DNA of 64,000 bases from a virus, in IMG/VR virus record IMGVR_UViG_3300018946_000033, positions 1 to 64,000 of that record. One strand, 5' to 3'. The notes under the pieces were generated by a model. That model worked only from the letters and a program-made list of their open reading frames with translations, was not told the DNA's origin and did no database searches. The position numbers and the translations under genes were made by a program. Below, piece by piece: positions 24,956-33,990 of this stretch (within the stretch, counting starts at the first letter, position 1; every line of letters starts with the position of its first letter).

Positions 24956-25882
24956 CTAGCGCCAGGCTGAGCGGAACCGCACCGTCGCGGAACCCTCGCC
25001 GTCGGCCGCCGCCAACTGCAGCTCGTTCACGCCCGGGGCAAGCTCCCACCAGGCCGAACCGTGCAGGATTGTCGACGCGCGCGACGTGATGCCGTTCAGG
25101 AGGACTGAGCGGCGGTCGAAGTCGAGCACCACCCACTCGCCGCCGGCGATCACCGACGTCAACGCCATCGTTTGCCCGGTCGTCACATTGGTGATCTGAG
25201 GGTTCGACAGCGGACCCGAGAACGTGATCACCGGCCGCGTGCCGAACGTCCCGCCGTTCGTGACCGTCTCCGTCGTTGAGGATGACCCCACCGACACGAT
25301 CGAGAACGGCACCGAGAACGGCACCACCAAACCGCCCACCGGGTCGGCGGGTGCGGTCATCGTCAGGACCGTCTCCGACGTGGAGTAGCGGCGCGGGTCC
25401 GGGGCGACGAGGGACATCTGCCACTCGAACGCCGTCTCGTTCAGGTCGGCAACCTTGGGGTCGCCGACGATGCGAACCATGCACTGCCGGGTTAGGCCCG
25501 ACGTTTCCGTCACGACCAACGGGTACAGCGAACGAAGATCGGAGCACAGCGAAACGATCGTGTCCCGCGCCAGTAGGACCAGGTCGGTCGTTGGTGCGAG
25601 CGTGACGCCGCTGATGGTCATGGTGCGCGGCCCGAGGTACGACGGTCCGTCGAACCCGCCATGGTCTGATGGTCGCTCCGTCGCGCCGGTCCGCATGGAG
25701 GACCCGCCCCACCAGCCGTCGAACCCGGTCGCCCACCACTCCGTGCCGTTGTAGTCGACAGCGTTCGCGGCCCAGTCGTCGAGGCGCAGGTGGGCGGCGA
25801 CAAGTGCTGTGGTTGGCGGCCGGTACGCGGACAGAGCAACGAACGCTTCGGGGGAGACGTATACCCCTGCGGGGATCGGCAT
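24956..25882 (-). CDS. Distal tail protein (Dit-like)
   Basis: 308 residues immediately downstream of the tape measure gene, the invariant Dit position. It contains YLGPRTMTISGVTL and a FEWQMSLVAPDPRRYS segment typical of siphovirus Dit (phage tail family) proteins, then a beta-sandwich carbohydrate-binding-like C-terminus (about 205-305). Forms the ring joining tail tube to tip. Confidence 0.8.
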   Translation of the reverse strand: MPIPAGVYVSPEAFVALSAYRPPTTALVAAHLRLDDWAANAVDYNGTEWWATGFDGWWGGSSMRTGATERPSDHGGFDGPSYLGPRTMTISGVTLAPTTDLVLLARDTIVSLCSDLRSLYPLVVTETSGLTRQCMVRIVGDPKVADLNETAFEWQMSLVAPDPRRYSTSETVLTMTAPADPVGGLVVPFSVPFSIVSVGSSSTTETVTNGGTFGTRPVITFSGPLSNPQITNVTTGQTMALTSVIAGGEWVVLDFDRRSVLLNGITSRASTILHGSAWWELAPGVNELQLAAADGEGSATVRFRSAWR

Positions 25883-25899
25883 GTGTCACCACCGCCCCG

Positions 25900-28800
25900 T
25901 CATCGCATTGCCCAGGCGAGTTCGCTCTTGACCTGCTGGGCGATTTCGCGTGGCGACTGGTCCGAGCCGTTGACGTTGATGTTGACGGTGGGCCCGCCAC
26001 CTCCGCCTTTGCCGCCGGCGGCCATGCTCTTCAACTGGTCCTCGGTGAACACCCACTCCGTTTTGCCGGTGCCGTTGTACGCCATGGTCAGGCCTGGCGG
26101 GAGCGGCCCGCCCTGGTCGTAGGCCCAGTGGATGTGCGCGTTGGGCTCTCCGGGTAGGCCGTGGTTGGCGAGCAGCGACGCGGAGAACCGGTGGTACTGG
26201 CCGTTGTAGATGTTGTGCGCCGGGTCGAGCTTCGAGATCAGTTCCTTCGACCTCGACCCGTAGTTCGACAAGATCCAGTCGAAGACGTCCTTGCGGGGCG
26301 GGATGTCCACGGCTCGGCCTTTGCTGTGCCACGACGCGTTGCCCGAGCTGGTGACCGCGCCTGGGCGTAGGCCGGAGTACAGGGCCAGCCCGGGGAACGC
26401 CTGGCGGAGCCTGCCGATCTGCCACGCCCAGCCCGAGCCGGTCGGGCCGATCGGTGCCCCGGGCGGCGCCCCGGACGCGGCTCCAAGGGCCCGCATCGTG
26501 CCGCCGCTGCCCTCAGTGACCCGGGCGAGCATGCCTTTGACCAGGCCGAGCATGCCGTTGACGAGGTTCTCCGGCATGTTCGCGAGCATCTTGCCCAGGT
26601 CGCCGTACTGGCCCAACTTGCCGACCGCGCCCTGGTACTGGCGGCGCAGCCACGCGCCGGGGTTGGCGACCCCGTCAAGGACCGACCCGACGATGCCGCC
26701 GACCGCGAACCCCGGAATGCCCATGGCCTTCGCTGCGCCGGCCACGCCGCCTGACCGGGCCGCCGCGTTCCACTCGTGGATTGCCGATGGGCCCAGGGCG
26801 CGGGTGACCTCGGGCCGGAGGATCGCCTCGCCACCGCCCACGGCGATGAGTTGCGTGTCCCGCCCGGGCGTGTAGCCGGGGATGACGCCGCTGTACGCCG
26901 GGGCGATGCCGCCGGTGGCGAAGCCCTGGATCTCGCCGACCGTGCCGACGCCGAACTTCGTGGCCAGGCTGTTGTAGCCGCGGATCAGCGGGTTGATGAC
27001 GCTGTTGACGACGAACTCGACGGGCTTGCGGGCCAGTTCCTTCACGCCCTCCCACGCCTTGCCGATCGCGTCGACCCCGGCGCGGAAGCCTGGGACGACG
27101 TGGTTGCCGATGAAGTCGGCGAGGGCGGTGAACGTGGGCTTGATGAACTTGTCCCACACGGCGGAGATGGTGTCCTTGATGCCGTTCCAGATTGGGGTGA
27201 TGACCTTGTCGAGGAGGAACCGGAACACCGGGGCGAGCACGTGGTCGATCTGCCACTTGATCGCGGTCCAGATGACGAGGATGCCCTTCCAGGCCAGGTC
27301 GATTGCGGCCTTGATGCCGTTCCACACGGGGGTGATCACGCTGTTCCAGAGCCACGTGAACACGGGGGCGAGAACGGCCTTGATGTAGATCTCGACCAAG
27401 CCGAAGATGATCTTTATTGCCGTCCAGGCGATGTCGATCGCCAGCTTGATGCCGGCCCACACCGGAGTGATCACAGCGTTCCAAAGCCATGTGAACACGG
27501 GGGCCAGCACGGTCCGGACGACCGTCTCGATGACGCCGAAGATCGCCTTGATCGCGGCCCACGCGACGTCGATGGCCAGCTTGATCCCGGCCCAAACGGG
27601 CGTGATCACGTTGTTCCATAACCACATAAACACGGGCGCCAACACGTTGCGGATGTACGCCTCGGCCAGGCCGAAGATCACGTTGATCGCAGCCCATGCG
27701 ACGTCGATGACCGCCTTGATCCCGGTCCACGCCGGCTGGACGATGTTGTTCCAGAGCCATGTGAAGACCGGCCCGAGCACGGTGCGGATGAACGTGTTGA
27801 TGACGTCGAACACGACCTTGATCGCGGCCCATGCCACGCTGATCGCCGACTTGATGCCTTCGAACGCGGGGACGACCGCGTTGTTCCGGAGCCACATGAT
27901 CGCCGGGCCCAGCACCGTGGACACGAACGTCTTGAGCGCCTCGAACGCGGGCTTGATGACGTTGTTCCACGCGGCCACCACGACCGCGCCGATCGCCACG
28001 AACGCCGGCTCGATGGCGTTGTGCCACAGCCACAGCACGGCCGGCACAACGCCGTCCATGATCGCTGTCTTCAGGCCATTGAAGGCGGGCTTGAGGACGC
28101 CCTCCCACGCGGACACCGCGGCGGACTTGATCCCCGCCCACGCCGCGTCAACGAACTCCCGGAACTTGCCGAAGTGGTTGTAGGCCGCGATCACGCCGAT
28201 GACCAGCCCAGCCAGCAAGGTGACGATCAAGCCCACGGGAGTGGCGGCCATCGCCGCGCCAAAGCCCTTCGTCGCGGCAGTCGCGATGCCCGCGCCGACG
28301 CTGTACACGGCAAAGCCGGCAGCGACGGCGGCGATCCCGACTGCGATCGCAGTGATCTGCGCCGTCGAGAAGCTGCTCAGCATGTCGAAGAACCCGGTGA
28401 GGCCAGTCAGCGCGATCGATCCGATCGGCGCGAGGCCGGTGACGATCTTTCCCACTACCTCGGCGATCTTCCCGCCGAGGTCGACGACCTTCGCGCCGTT
28501 GACCGCGATGTAGTCCAGGAACTTGTTGAACGACGGGTTGTTCGACAGGCCCGCCGCCCACGCCGCGAACTTCTCCGACATGCCCACAAGGCCGCCGCCG
28601 AACTTCTCCGTTAGCGGCCCGAACGCCACCATCAGATTCGCGAACGCCAACGCCACGTTGCCGACGACATCGCCCATGCCCTTCAGCGCCGGCCCCGCCG
28701 TCGAGCTGACGAACGCGAAGAACGGCTCCCACTTCGGTGACGCCAACGCCTCACCGGCGGACTTCGCCATGTCGCCCAACACCTTGCCCACATCGGCGAC

Positions 28801-31194
28801 AAGGGCCTTCACCATGGGCAGCTTCGGTAGGAGCGCCTCAATGCCGGCCTGCACCCCGGGCAGCACCCCCGCCTCGGCGGTGCGCCGCAAGTCGTCGAAC
28901 GTGCCCTTCAGCCCGAAGATGAACGTGGCGAACTCGCGCCCGGCCGGCGACAACCCCGCCATGGCCGTAGCCAGCTTGTCCATCGACGCCGAACCGGCAG
29001 ACCCAGCGTCCTGCGACGCCTGCTGCACCTGCTGCTGCGCCGAAACAACCGCCTGCTGCGCCTGAGCGATGCTGAACGCAGCCTGCCGCGCCTGGTCCGC
29101 CTGACCACGGCGGGCGTCCGCAATGGCCTGCTCCGCGGCGCCGATAGTCGCGGTCGACTTCAACGCAGACTGCGTCTCGGCCTGCCGGGCGATCCCAACC
29201 CCCGCCTCGGCCGCGGCGATCAGCTCCGCAGACCGCTGCGCCTGCGCCGCCGAGTCGCTGCGCGCGTCGCTGACGCCCGCCTCGGCCTTCCGCACCCGCT
29301 CCGACGCCGCGGCGATCGTCTCCTGGGCGGCGAGAACCTGCTTCGACCCGTCGATGCCGGCCCGGTCCGACTCGGCCTTCTGCTCAGCAAGGCGCTGCTG
29401 CTGCACGCCCAGGTCAAGCACGCGCTGCTTCGCCTCGTCGTAGTTCAGCTTCGCCTGCGCCCGCTGCTGCTGCGACTCCGCGTCGGTCTTCCCGGCGAGC
29501 TCGGTGTTCAGCTTCGCGAGGGCCGTGCGCGCCGACTCCTCGTCGAGGGCGGCTTGGCGGGTTGCGAGAGCGTGATGCGCGATCGACGTGGCCAAGTCGT
29601 CGTTCGCCTGCTTGGCGGCCTTCTTCGCGTCGGTCAGCGCCAGGATGGAGATCCGCGCCTGATTCTGCGCCGCAGTCAACGACTGCTCGGCGCTCGTGAC
29701 GGCCCGTTCCGACGACAACTGCGCCGACGTGGCGGTCCGCCGCGCCACTGCGAGCGACCGCACGGCACCGGCGACCCGCTCGGCGGCGGCCACCGCAGCC
29801 TGCGCAGCGTCGCTGCGCGCCGTTTGCAATCGCTGCTCGGCCTGCGCAACTCGCTGCGACGCACTGATCTCGGCCGACGCCGCCGAAGCGCGCGTGTTCG
29901 CCAGAGACGCTGTCGCCGACTGCGCCTGGGCCACCGCCGACGCGATCTGGCTCGTCTTGGCCGCGTTCGATGCGGCGGACTTCCCAGCCTCCTCATGCGC
30001 GGCACCCATCGCCTGCACGGCCTTCGTCACGCCAGTGAAGGCGAGGACGCCCACGCCGATGCCGATGCCACCCGCGACCGCCGCAGCACCGATCGCGGCA
30101 ATCGCTGCTGTGGCCGCCGCCGCGACCGGAATGATCGCGGGGCCGATCGCCAAGCCGGCGGCGATGAGGGTCCCGATAGAGCCTGATGAGCCGGACGCCG
30201 CGGCATTGACCGCCCCGAGCTGCGCGGCGGCACCGCCAGCGTCCACGTCGACCCTGACCGTGGGGTTGGACCCGGCGAGCCGGGCCACCTCAGCCTCAAC
30301 GGTCGCGAGTTGTGCGCTAGCCGCTGCCGTGTCCGCCCGGACCTGGATGCTCTCCGAGCTGGACCCGAGGTCGGAAAGTTCCCGATTGATCCGGCCAATC
30401 TCAGCGAGGGCCTGCTCCGCGCTGAGGTCGACGCCGATGCGCTTCGACTGCAGCGACTCGAGGTCCCGGCGGAGCTTGGCGACCTTCGCCTCGGCCTCCG
30501 ACGAGTCGGCCGACAGTTCCACATTCGGGAGGGCTTTGATGGCACCGCCGATGCGCCGGTCGATGAGCTGCTCAAGCTGGCCCATCTTGGCCGTGTCCGC
30601 CTCGACCGGCACCTTCACCGGCTTTGAGGCATCGCGCTGGAACTCCGCGACCTTGCGTTTGAGTGCGTCGACCGCGGCCAGTGCCTTGAGCGAGTCGACG
30701 TTGAGCGGGATGTTCTTGCCCGCGGCCTTCGCCGCCTCAATGTCGCGGGTCAGCGAACCGAGTTGGCGGCTCAGCGCCGCCAGCCGGGTCTGCGCCTCGC
30801 CGGCGTCGAGGTCGACGCCGATCTTCTGGTCTTTCAGGGTGGCCAGGTCGGCGCGGATCGCCGCGACCTTCCGGTCGATCTTCGACGAGTCCGCGTCGAG
30901 CTTCGCCTCGGGCAGCGCCTTCAACGCCGACTCGATGCCCTTGCGGGCTGCGTCGCCAATGTCCTTGCCGACCTTCGCGCCGCGCGTGGTGGCCGCCGCC
31001 GCGCCGGCCTCAACGCCCCGGGCGAGACCTCCCGACACCTTGTCCTGAAGCTGCCGGCCAACCGCCGCGCCGATCTCGTCGCCGGCCTTGTTCGCGCCGG
31101 GACGTGCCTGTGCGACGAACTTGTCCCAGAACGCCGTCGCACGGGGGTTGATCTCGACGTACACAGTGCCAACGGATGCGCCTTCGCCGGCCAC
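25900..31194 (-). CDS. Tape measure protein with 45-residue repeats and C-terminal peptidase-like domain
   Basis: 1764 residues, by far the longest gene, placed between the G/GT pair and Dit. Long coiled coils (about 1-750) precede hydrophobic segments (about 310-370 and 980-1040). About six and a half tandem 45-residue repeats (W-x-N-x-V/I-x-P-W-x-G-I-K) follow. The end (about 1610-1720) is a D,D-peptidase-like domain with SWHSKGRAVDI and HIHWA. Determines tail length and probably helps DNA or wall entry. GTG start at 31194. Confidence 0.95.
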   Translation of the reverse strand: MAGEGASVGTVYVEINPRATAFWDKFVAQARPGANKAGDEIGAAVGRQLQDKVSGGLARGVEAGAAAATTRGAKVGKDIGDAARKGIESALKALPEAKLDADSSKIDRKVAAIRADLATLKDQKIGVDLDAGEAQTRLAALSRQLGSLTRDIEAAKAAGKNIPLNVDSLKALAAVDALKRKVAEFQRDASKPVKVPVEADTAKMGQLEQLIDRRIGGAIKALPNVELSADSSEAEAKVAKLRRDLESLQSKRIGVDLSAEQALAEIGRINRELSDLGSSSESIQVRADTAAASAQLATVEAEVARLAGSNPTVRVDVDAGGAAAQLGAVNAAASGSSGSIGTLIAAGLAIGPAIIPVAAAATAAIAAIGAAAVAGGIGIGVGVLAFTGVTKAVQAMGAAHEEAGKSAASNAAKTSQIASAVAQAQSATASLANTRASAASAEISASQRVAQAEQRLQTARSDAAQAAVAAAERVAGAVRSLAVARRTATSAQLSSERAVTSAEQSLTAAQNQARISILALTDAKKAAKQANDDLATSIAHHALATRQAALDEESARTALAKLNTELAGKTDAESQQQRAQAKLNYDEAKQRVLDLGVQQQRLAEQKAESDRAGIDGSKQVLAAQETIAAASERVRKAEAGVSDARSDSAAQAQRSAELIAAAEAGVGIARQAETQSALKSTATIGAAEQAIADARRGQADQARQAAFSIAQAQQAVVSAQQQVQQASQDAGSAGSASMDKLATAMAGLSPAGREFATFIFGLKGTFDDLRRTAEAGVLPGVQAGIEALLPKLPMVKALVADVGKVLGDMAKSAGEALASPKWEPFFAFVSSTAGPALKGMGDVVGNVALAFANLMVAFGPLTEKFGGGLVGMSEKFAAWAAGLSNNPSFNKFLDYIAVNGAKVVDLGGKIAEVVGKIVTGLAPIGSIALTGLTGFFDMLSSFSTAQITAIAVGIAAVAAGFAVYSVGAGIATAATKGFGAAMAATPVGLIVTLLAGLVIGVIAAYNHFGKFREFVDAAWAGIKSAAVSAWEGVLKPAFNGLKTAIMDGVVPAVLWLWHNAIEPAFVAIGAVVVAAWNNVIKPAFEALKTFVSTVLGPAIMWLRNNAVVPAFEGIKSAISVAWAAIKVVFDVINTFIRTVLGPVFTWLWNNIVQPAWTGIKAVIDVAWAAINVIFGLAEAYIRNVLAPVFMWLWNNVITPVWAGIKLAIDVAWAAIKAIFGVIETVVRTVLAPVFTWLWNAVITPVWAGIKLAIDIAWTAIKIIFGLVEIYIKAVLAPVFTWLWNSVITPVWNGIKAAIDLAWKGILVIWTAIKWQIDHVLAPVFRFLLDKVITPIWNGIKDTISAVWDKFIKPTFTALADFIGNHVVPGFRAGVDAIGKAWEGVKELARKPVEFVVNSVINPLIRGYNSLATKFGVGTVGEIQGFATGGIAPAYSGVIPGYTPGRDTQLIAVGGGEAILRPEVTRALGPSAIHEWNAAARSGGVAGAAKAMGIPGFAVGGIVGSVLDGVANPGAWLRRQYQGAVGKLGQYGDLGKMLANMPENLVNGMLGLVKGMLARVTEGSGGTMRALGAASGAPPGAPIGPTGSGWAWQIGRLRQAFPGLALYSGLRPGAVTSSGNASWHSKGRAVDIPPRKDVFDWILSNYGSRSKELISKLDPAHNIYNGQYHRFSASLLANHGLPGEPNAHIHWAYDQGGPLPPGLTMAYNGTGKTEWVFTEDQLKSMAAGGKGGGGGPTVNINVNGSDQSPREIAQQVKSELAWAMR
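27100..28045 (-). repeat. 135-bp tandem repeats in tape measure gene
   Basis: About six and a half in-frame units with a 135-bp period. The landmark W-N-N-V-I-T codons recur near 28007, 27872, 27737, 27602, 27467, 27332 and 27197. Units near the middle (27332-27602) are the most alike, suggesting recent expansion by unequal recombination. The array encodes amphipathic helical pairs. Confidence 0.85.
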
Positions 31195-31209
31195 AGCGCA
31201 CCCCCGGAC

Positions 31210-32015
31210 CTATGTCACGTCGTAGCCGTGGAGGCGTGCATGTTCGAGCGCGATCGCGCGCAGGGCGGCCTTCGCCGCGGAGTCGGCGCTGCGCTTCGGC
31301 TTCGAAGTGGAAACGCCCGGCCGTGGCCACGGCTTCGGCGGCTTCATGTCGCCGCCGTTGGCCCGGTTCAGGATGTACGCGACCTGCTGCAACGCGTCGA
31401 TCTGCGCCGCCTGCAGCATCGCCGTGTGCGACCACCGGCCCCGGCCACTGCGGGCGTCGGCGGACAGCTTCGCCAGCTCGTCGTCGGCCAGCGCGTCCGT
31501 GACGGCCGTCTTATACGCCGACTCCCCGGGCAACTCGTCCAGGAGGTTCATGCAGCGGCGGTACGTCAGCTTCGACGCGCCGCCCCCCGGCCGCCACAGG
31601 TCGCGCAGGTCAATGCGGTAGTAGTGCTGGAGGTCAGCTTCTATCGGCCCCGCGTGCGCGCCGAGGCGCGCCGTGAGGCCCGTGATTCCCCCATGCCTTG
31701 ACCGCTGGCTTCTCCCCAGGCTTCGAAGAACCTGTCGGACTCCTCGGTCGTCGGGTCGAGCCTTGCCCAGGCGCGGGCGTCGGCCGGCGACAGCGTCCCG
31801 GTGGCCCACAGCAGCGTGTCGCCGCGGGAGAACAGGGCGTTCTTCGCGGACGCGCGCCATCTGGCCACGGGCGGGACAGTGATGTCGGCGTCGTCCTCCT
31901 CGGTGGACAGGGTGACGACGACCGACCCGTCGTTCTCCTCCGCCTCGACCTCGGCCTCGAGCCGGTCCAGGTCCGCAGTGTCAGCAGCACCAGTGGCGCC
32001 GCGTGCCGCCGCCAT
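31210..32015 (-). CDS. Tail assembly chaperone GT, made by programmed -1 frameshift
   Basis: Reading starts at ATG 32015 in the G frame, reaches GGGGGAA (31686-31692), slips back one base and continues to the stop at 31210, giving about 268 residues. The downstream T part (DLRDLW..., RRCMNLLDELP) has no convincing start of its own and keeps codon structure right from the slip site. This is the classic lambda-type G/GT layout directly upstream of the tape measure gene. The longer product is thought to recruit tail tube subunits onto the tape measure. Confidence 0.75.
31641..32015 (-). CDS. Tail assembly chaperone G
   Basis: 124 residues, acidic first half (LEAEVEAEENDG, STEEDDADI) and a basic tail after the slip site (SRASRRASARTRGR). 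ATG overlaps the stop of the tail tube gene. Position between tail tube and tape measure, and the -1 extension described separately, identify it as the G chaperone. Normal termination at 31641 gives this shorter product. Confidence 0.8.
   Translation of the reverse strand: MAAARGATGAADTADLDRLEAEVEAEENDGSVVVTLSTEEDDADITVPPVARWRASAKNALFSRGDTLLWATGTLSPADARAWARLDPTTEESDRFFEAWGEASGQGMGESRASRRASARTRGR
31686..31692 (-). promoter_or_regulatory. Slippery heptamer for -1 frameshifting
   Basis: On the minus strand the zero-frame codons ATG-GGG-GAA form G-GGG-GAA, a heptamer allowing Gly tRNA to re-pair as GGG and the next codon to become GGA in the -1 frame. It lies at the point where the G frame loses and the T frame gains conserved content. 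Confidence 0.65.
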
Positions 32016-32593
32016 CAGCCGAGCGCCGGGATAGCCGCGAACACCTGGTACGTGACGCCGACCGAGTTCGGGTACGCGGACAGCGTCACCTGGAACTCGA
32101 TGCGCTCGCCGTTGGCGATGTTCAGGTCGCCCTGGTCGGTGACCTCGACCTGCGGGAAATAGAACCTCAGCCGGTTCGTGCCGTCGATCATGTCGACCAC
32201 GGCCGCGTACAACTGGCGGGTGTACGTCCCGGATGTCACCTCGAACACGCCCGTGGAGGCGGCTGGGGTGATGGCGGTCAGGCCCTGGCGGAAGAACACC
32301 GCGGCCGAGTACTGGTTGAGTTCGGCGTAGGTGACCTCGATCGACGTCTTCTGCTCGGTGACGAGCGTCCGCTGGATGGCGGTCGAGCCGTAGATCTTGA
32401 AGTCCTTGGTGCTCGTCTCGTTCTTGATCGAGACGCCGGCCTCGGTGAGCCCGCCCATGTTCTTCCACGCGGCGGCCAGCGCGGTGCCGGAGTCGACGGG
32501 CGCGGTGGAGCCGGTCGGGGCCATCCACAGCAGGCCCGTCCCGTCTGCTCCGGCGGCCGATATGCCGGCGAGCTGCAATTCGTTGTCAGACAC
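32015..32593 (-). CDS. Major tail tube protein
   Basis: 192 residues starting MSDNELQLAG, beta-rich, with the pattern of actinophage tail tube proteins: WKNMGGLTEAGVSI, an IQRTLV-x-E-x-x-T-x-I-E segment and a C-terminal NGERIEFQVTL strand. Next to the G/GT chaperone pair, as expected. Polymerises into the non-contractile tail tube. Confidence 0.85.
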   Translation of the reverse strand: MSDNELQLAGISAAGADGTGLLWMAPTGSTAPVDSGTALAAAWKNMGGLTEAGVSIKNETSTKDFKIYGSTAIQRTLVTEQKTSIEVTYAELNQYSAAVFFRQGLTAITPAASTGVFEVTSGTYTRQLYAAVVDMIDGTNRLRFYFPQVEVTDQGDLNIANGERIEFQVTLSAYPNSVGVTYQVFAAIPALG

Positions 32594-32608
32594 GGTGGGC
32601 CCTTTCTC

Positions 32609-32655
32609 GGGTACGAAAAAAGCCCCGGCCGTGGCGGCGCGGAGCTGACTGTGCG
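32609..32655 (-). terminator. Possible attenuating hairpin upstream of tail tube gene
   Basis: On the minus strand GCTCCG-CGCC can pair imperfectly with GGCC-GGGGC and is followed by TTTTTT, the layout of a Rho-independent terminator. It lies between the tail terminator-like gene and the tail tube gene. It could adjust transcription of the abundant tube protein or separate two transcripts. The stem has a bulge and a wobble pair, so support is moderate. Confidence 0.4.
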
Positions 32656-32708
32656 GATGTTTGGTGTGGCTGGCCCAACGTGGGGCGGTCAGGGTGGCGC
32701 GGGCGTTC

Positions 32709-33131
32709 TCAGCCGACGCCGGTGTACTGGTGAGTGCGGACCTGGTAGGAGCCGCCGAAGCGCCAAACGACGCTGCGCGAGTCGTACGGCAGGCGAGTGG
32801 GCGCGGACAGCGTCTCGACTCGGAGCACGACGGCGCCGCCGAACATGTGGCCGACCAGCGCCGTGCGGATCGCGGTGCGGATGGCCCCGGCGTGGAGCTT
32901 CGCCCCGGCCAGGGAGTTGGCGTAGCAGTCGATGTCGACGCGGGCCACGTCGATCGTGGGTGTCACGTCGTTGCCGCCGAACCGGTCGATCGTGATGACC
33001 GGGTCGGTGCGGAGCAGGTCGAGGAGGTTCGTGGGGAGGGTCGTCGAGTCGGCCTCGACAACGTTCGCGTAGCCGAGGACCGTCTTGTGCCAGTCGATGA
33101 GGAGGTCCGGCACGTCAACGAAGTTGCCCAC
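32709..33131 (-). CDS. Tail terminator / head-tail completion protein
   Basis: 140 residues, GTG start. The layout VPDLLIDWHKTVLGY, then a DPVITIDRFGG strand and CYANSLAGAKLHAGAIRTAI helix, is typical of siphovirus tail terminator (lambda gpU-like or minor capsid) proteins. Lies just upstream of the tail tube gene. Caps the tail tube for joining to the head. Confidence 0.7.
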   Translation of the reverse strand: MGNFVDVPDLLIDWHKTVLGYANVVEADSTTLPTNLLDLLRTDPVITIDRFGGNDVTPTIDVARVDIDCYANSLAGAKLHAGAIRTAIRTALVGHMFGGAVVLRVETLSAPTRLPYDSRSVVWRFGGSYQVRTHQYTGVG

Positions 33132-33173
33132 GACGCCCCCGGTCCGTTGATGTCAGATGAGGGCGGCGAGCGC

Positions 33174-33596
33174 CTACTTCGTAGGCTGAGCGGGCCCGGC
33201 CTGCCCTGTGGCGTTGGCCGTTGCGGACGTGGTGGCCACGCCACCCTTGCCGGCTTCGGCCTGCGTCTTCGCGCGCTGCTCCTCAATGCTGGCGGCTATC
33301 ACGGCCTTCGTGTCGCCCGGTGCCACCTCAACCTCCAGGGCGGCGGCCATCTCCTCCAACTCGGGCTTCTTCAACGACGCCAGGTCGCCGGCATCGAGCG
33401 CCTCGTCGGCCCTCAACTCAACCGCGTGGCGCTCCTCGAACTCCGCCACCTCAGCGTCGGTGGGCTTCCGGGCGGTGCCGTCGTTGAGCCGCATCCGCGC
33501 AACCTGCGGGTCCACGTCCACGACGCGGTTCATACGGTCCAGGTCGGGCCGCATGCGGTCCTCGGTGACGGCGTACACGCTCCAGATCAGTGCCAT
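33174..33596 (-). CDS. Hypothetical structural-module protein with SAP/HeH-like segment
   Basis: 140 residues. The middle (about 75-105, LASLKKPELEEMAAALEVEVAPGDTKAVIAA) looks like a helix-extended-loop-helix (SAP/LEM-like) fold often appended to phage head or tail-region proteins. The end is a low-complexity Ala/Thr/Gln tail. Located between connector genes. Role unknown. Confidence 0.6.
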   Translation of the reverse strand: MALIWSVYAVTEDRMRPDLDRMNRVVDVDPQVARMRLNDGTARKPTDAEVAEFEERHAVELRADEALDAGDLASLKKPELEEMAAALEVEVAPGDTKAVIAASIEEQRAKTQAEAGKGGVATTSATANATGQAGPAQPTK

Positions 33597-33621
33597 GGCG
33601 GCGCTCCATTTCGATGATTGG

Positions 33622-33975
33622 TCAGATGCCGCGTGCGGCGATGGTGTCGACCGCCCGGCCGAGGGGTCGCTGCTTCTGCATGTACTTCGTGCCGAACTCC
33701 AACGCGAACGCGTAGACGTAGTCGCCGCGCCGCACGTCGTTCGACACCCGCGCGTAGGCCACGCCGCCTCGCACCCCGGACGTCACCGTGAACCCGCCGC
33801 CGGCGACGCCCGGTTTCCCGGGCAGCCCGAACGCGTACGCGCCCGTGTCGACCGGGGCGATCCGTTCGGCCTCGATGCGGATCAACTCGGCGCGGCGGTG
33901 CAACTCCCCGACGATGAACGGCGAACCCAGCATGTCGTGAATGCCGGCGCGGTCTTCGACGAAGTCAACGGCCAC
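33622..33975 (-). CDS. HK97 gp10-like head-tail joining protein
   Basis: 117 residues. The helix AELIRIEAERIAPVDTGAYAFGL followed by a Gly-rich beta-hairpin and ALEFGTKYM is the hallmark of HK97 gp10-type proteins that connect the head completion ring to the tail. Position fits between head-tail connector and tail terminator. Confidence 0.78.
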   Translation of the reverse strand: MAVDFVEDRAGIHDMLGSPFIVGELHRRAELIRIEAERIAPVDTGAYAFGLPGKPGVAGGGFTVTSGVRGGVAYARVSNDVRRGDYVYAFALEFGTKYMQKQRPLGRAVDTIAARGI

Positions 33976-33990
33976 TACGCGCCCCCGGCT

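Noticed and set aside
27100-28045. 135-bp tandem repeats as a mobile or CRISPR-like array
   Set aside because: The repeats are in frame inside the tape measure gene and encode a regular helical unit, with no spacers.
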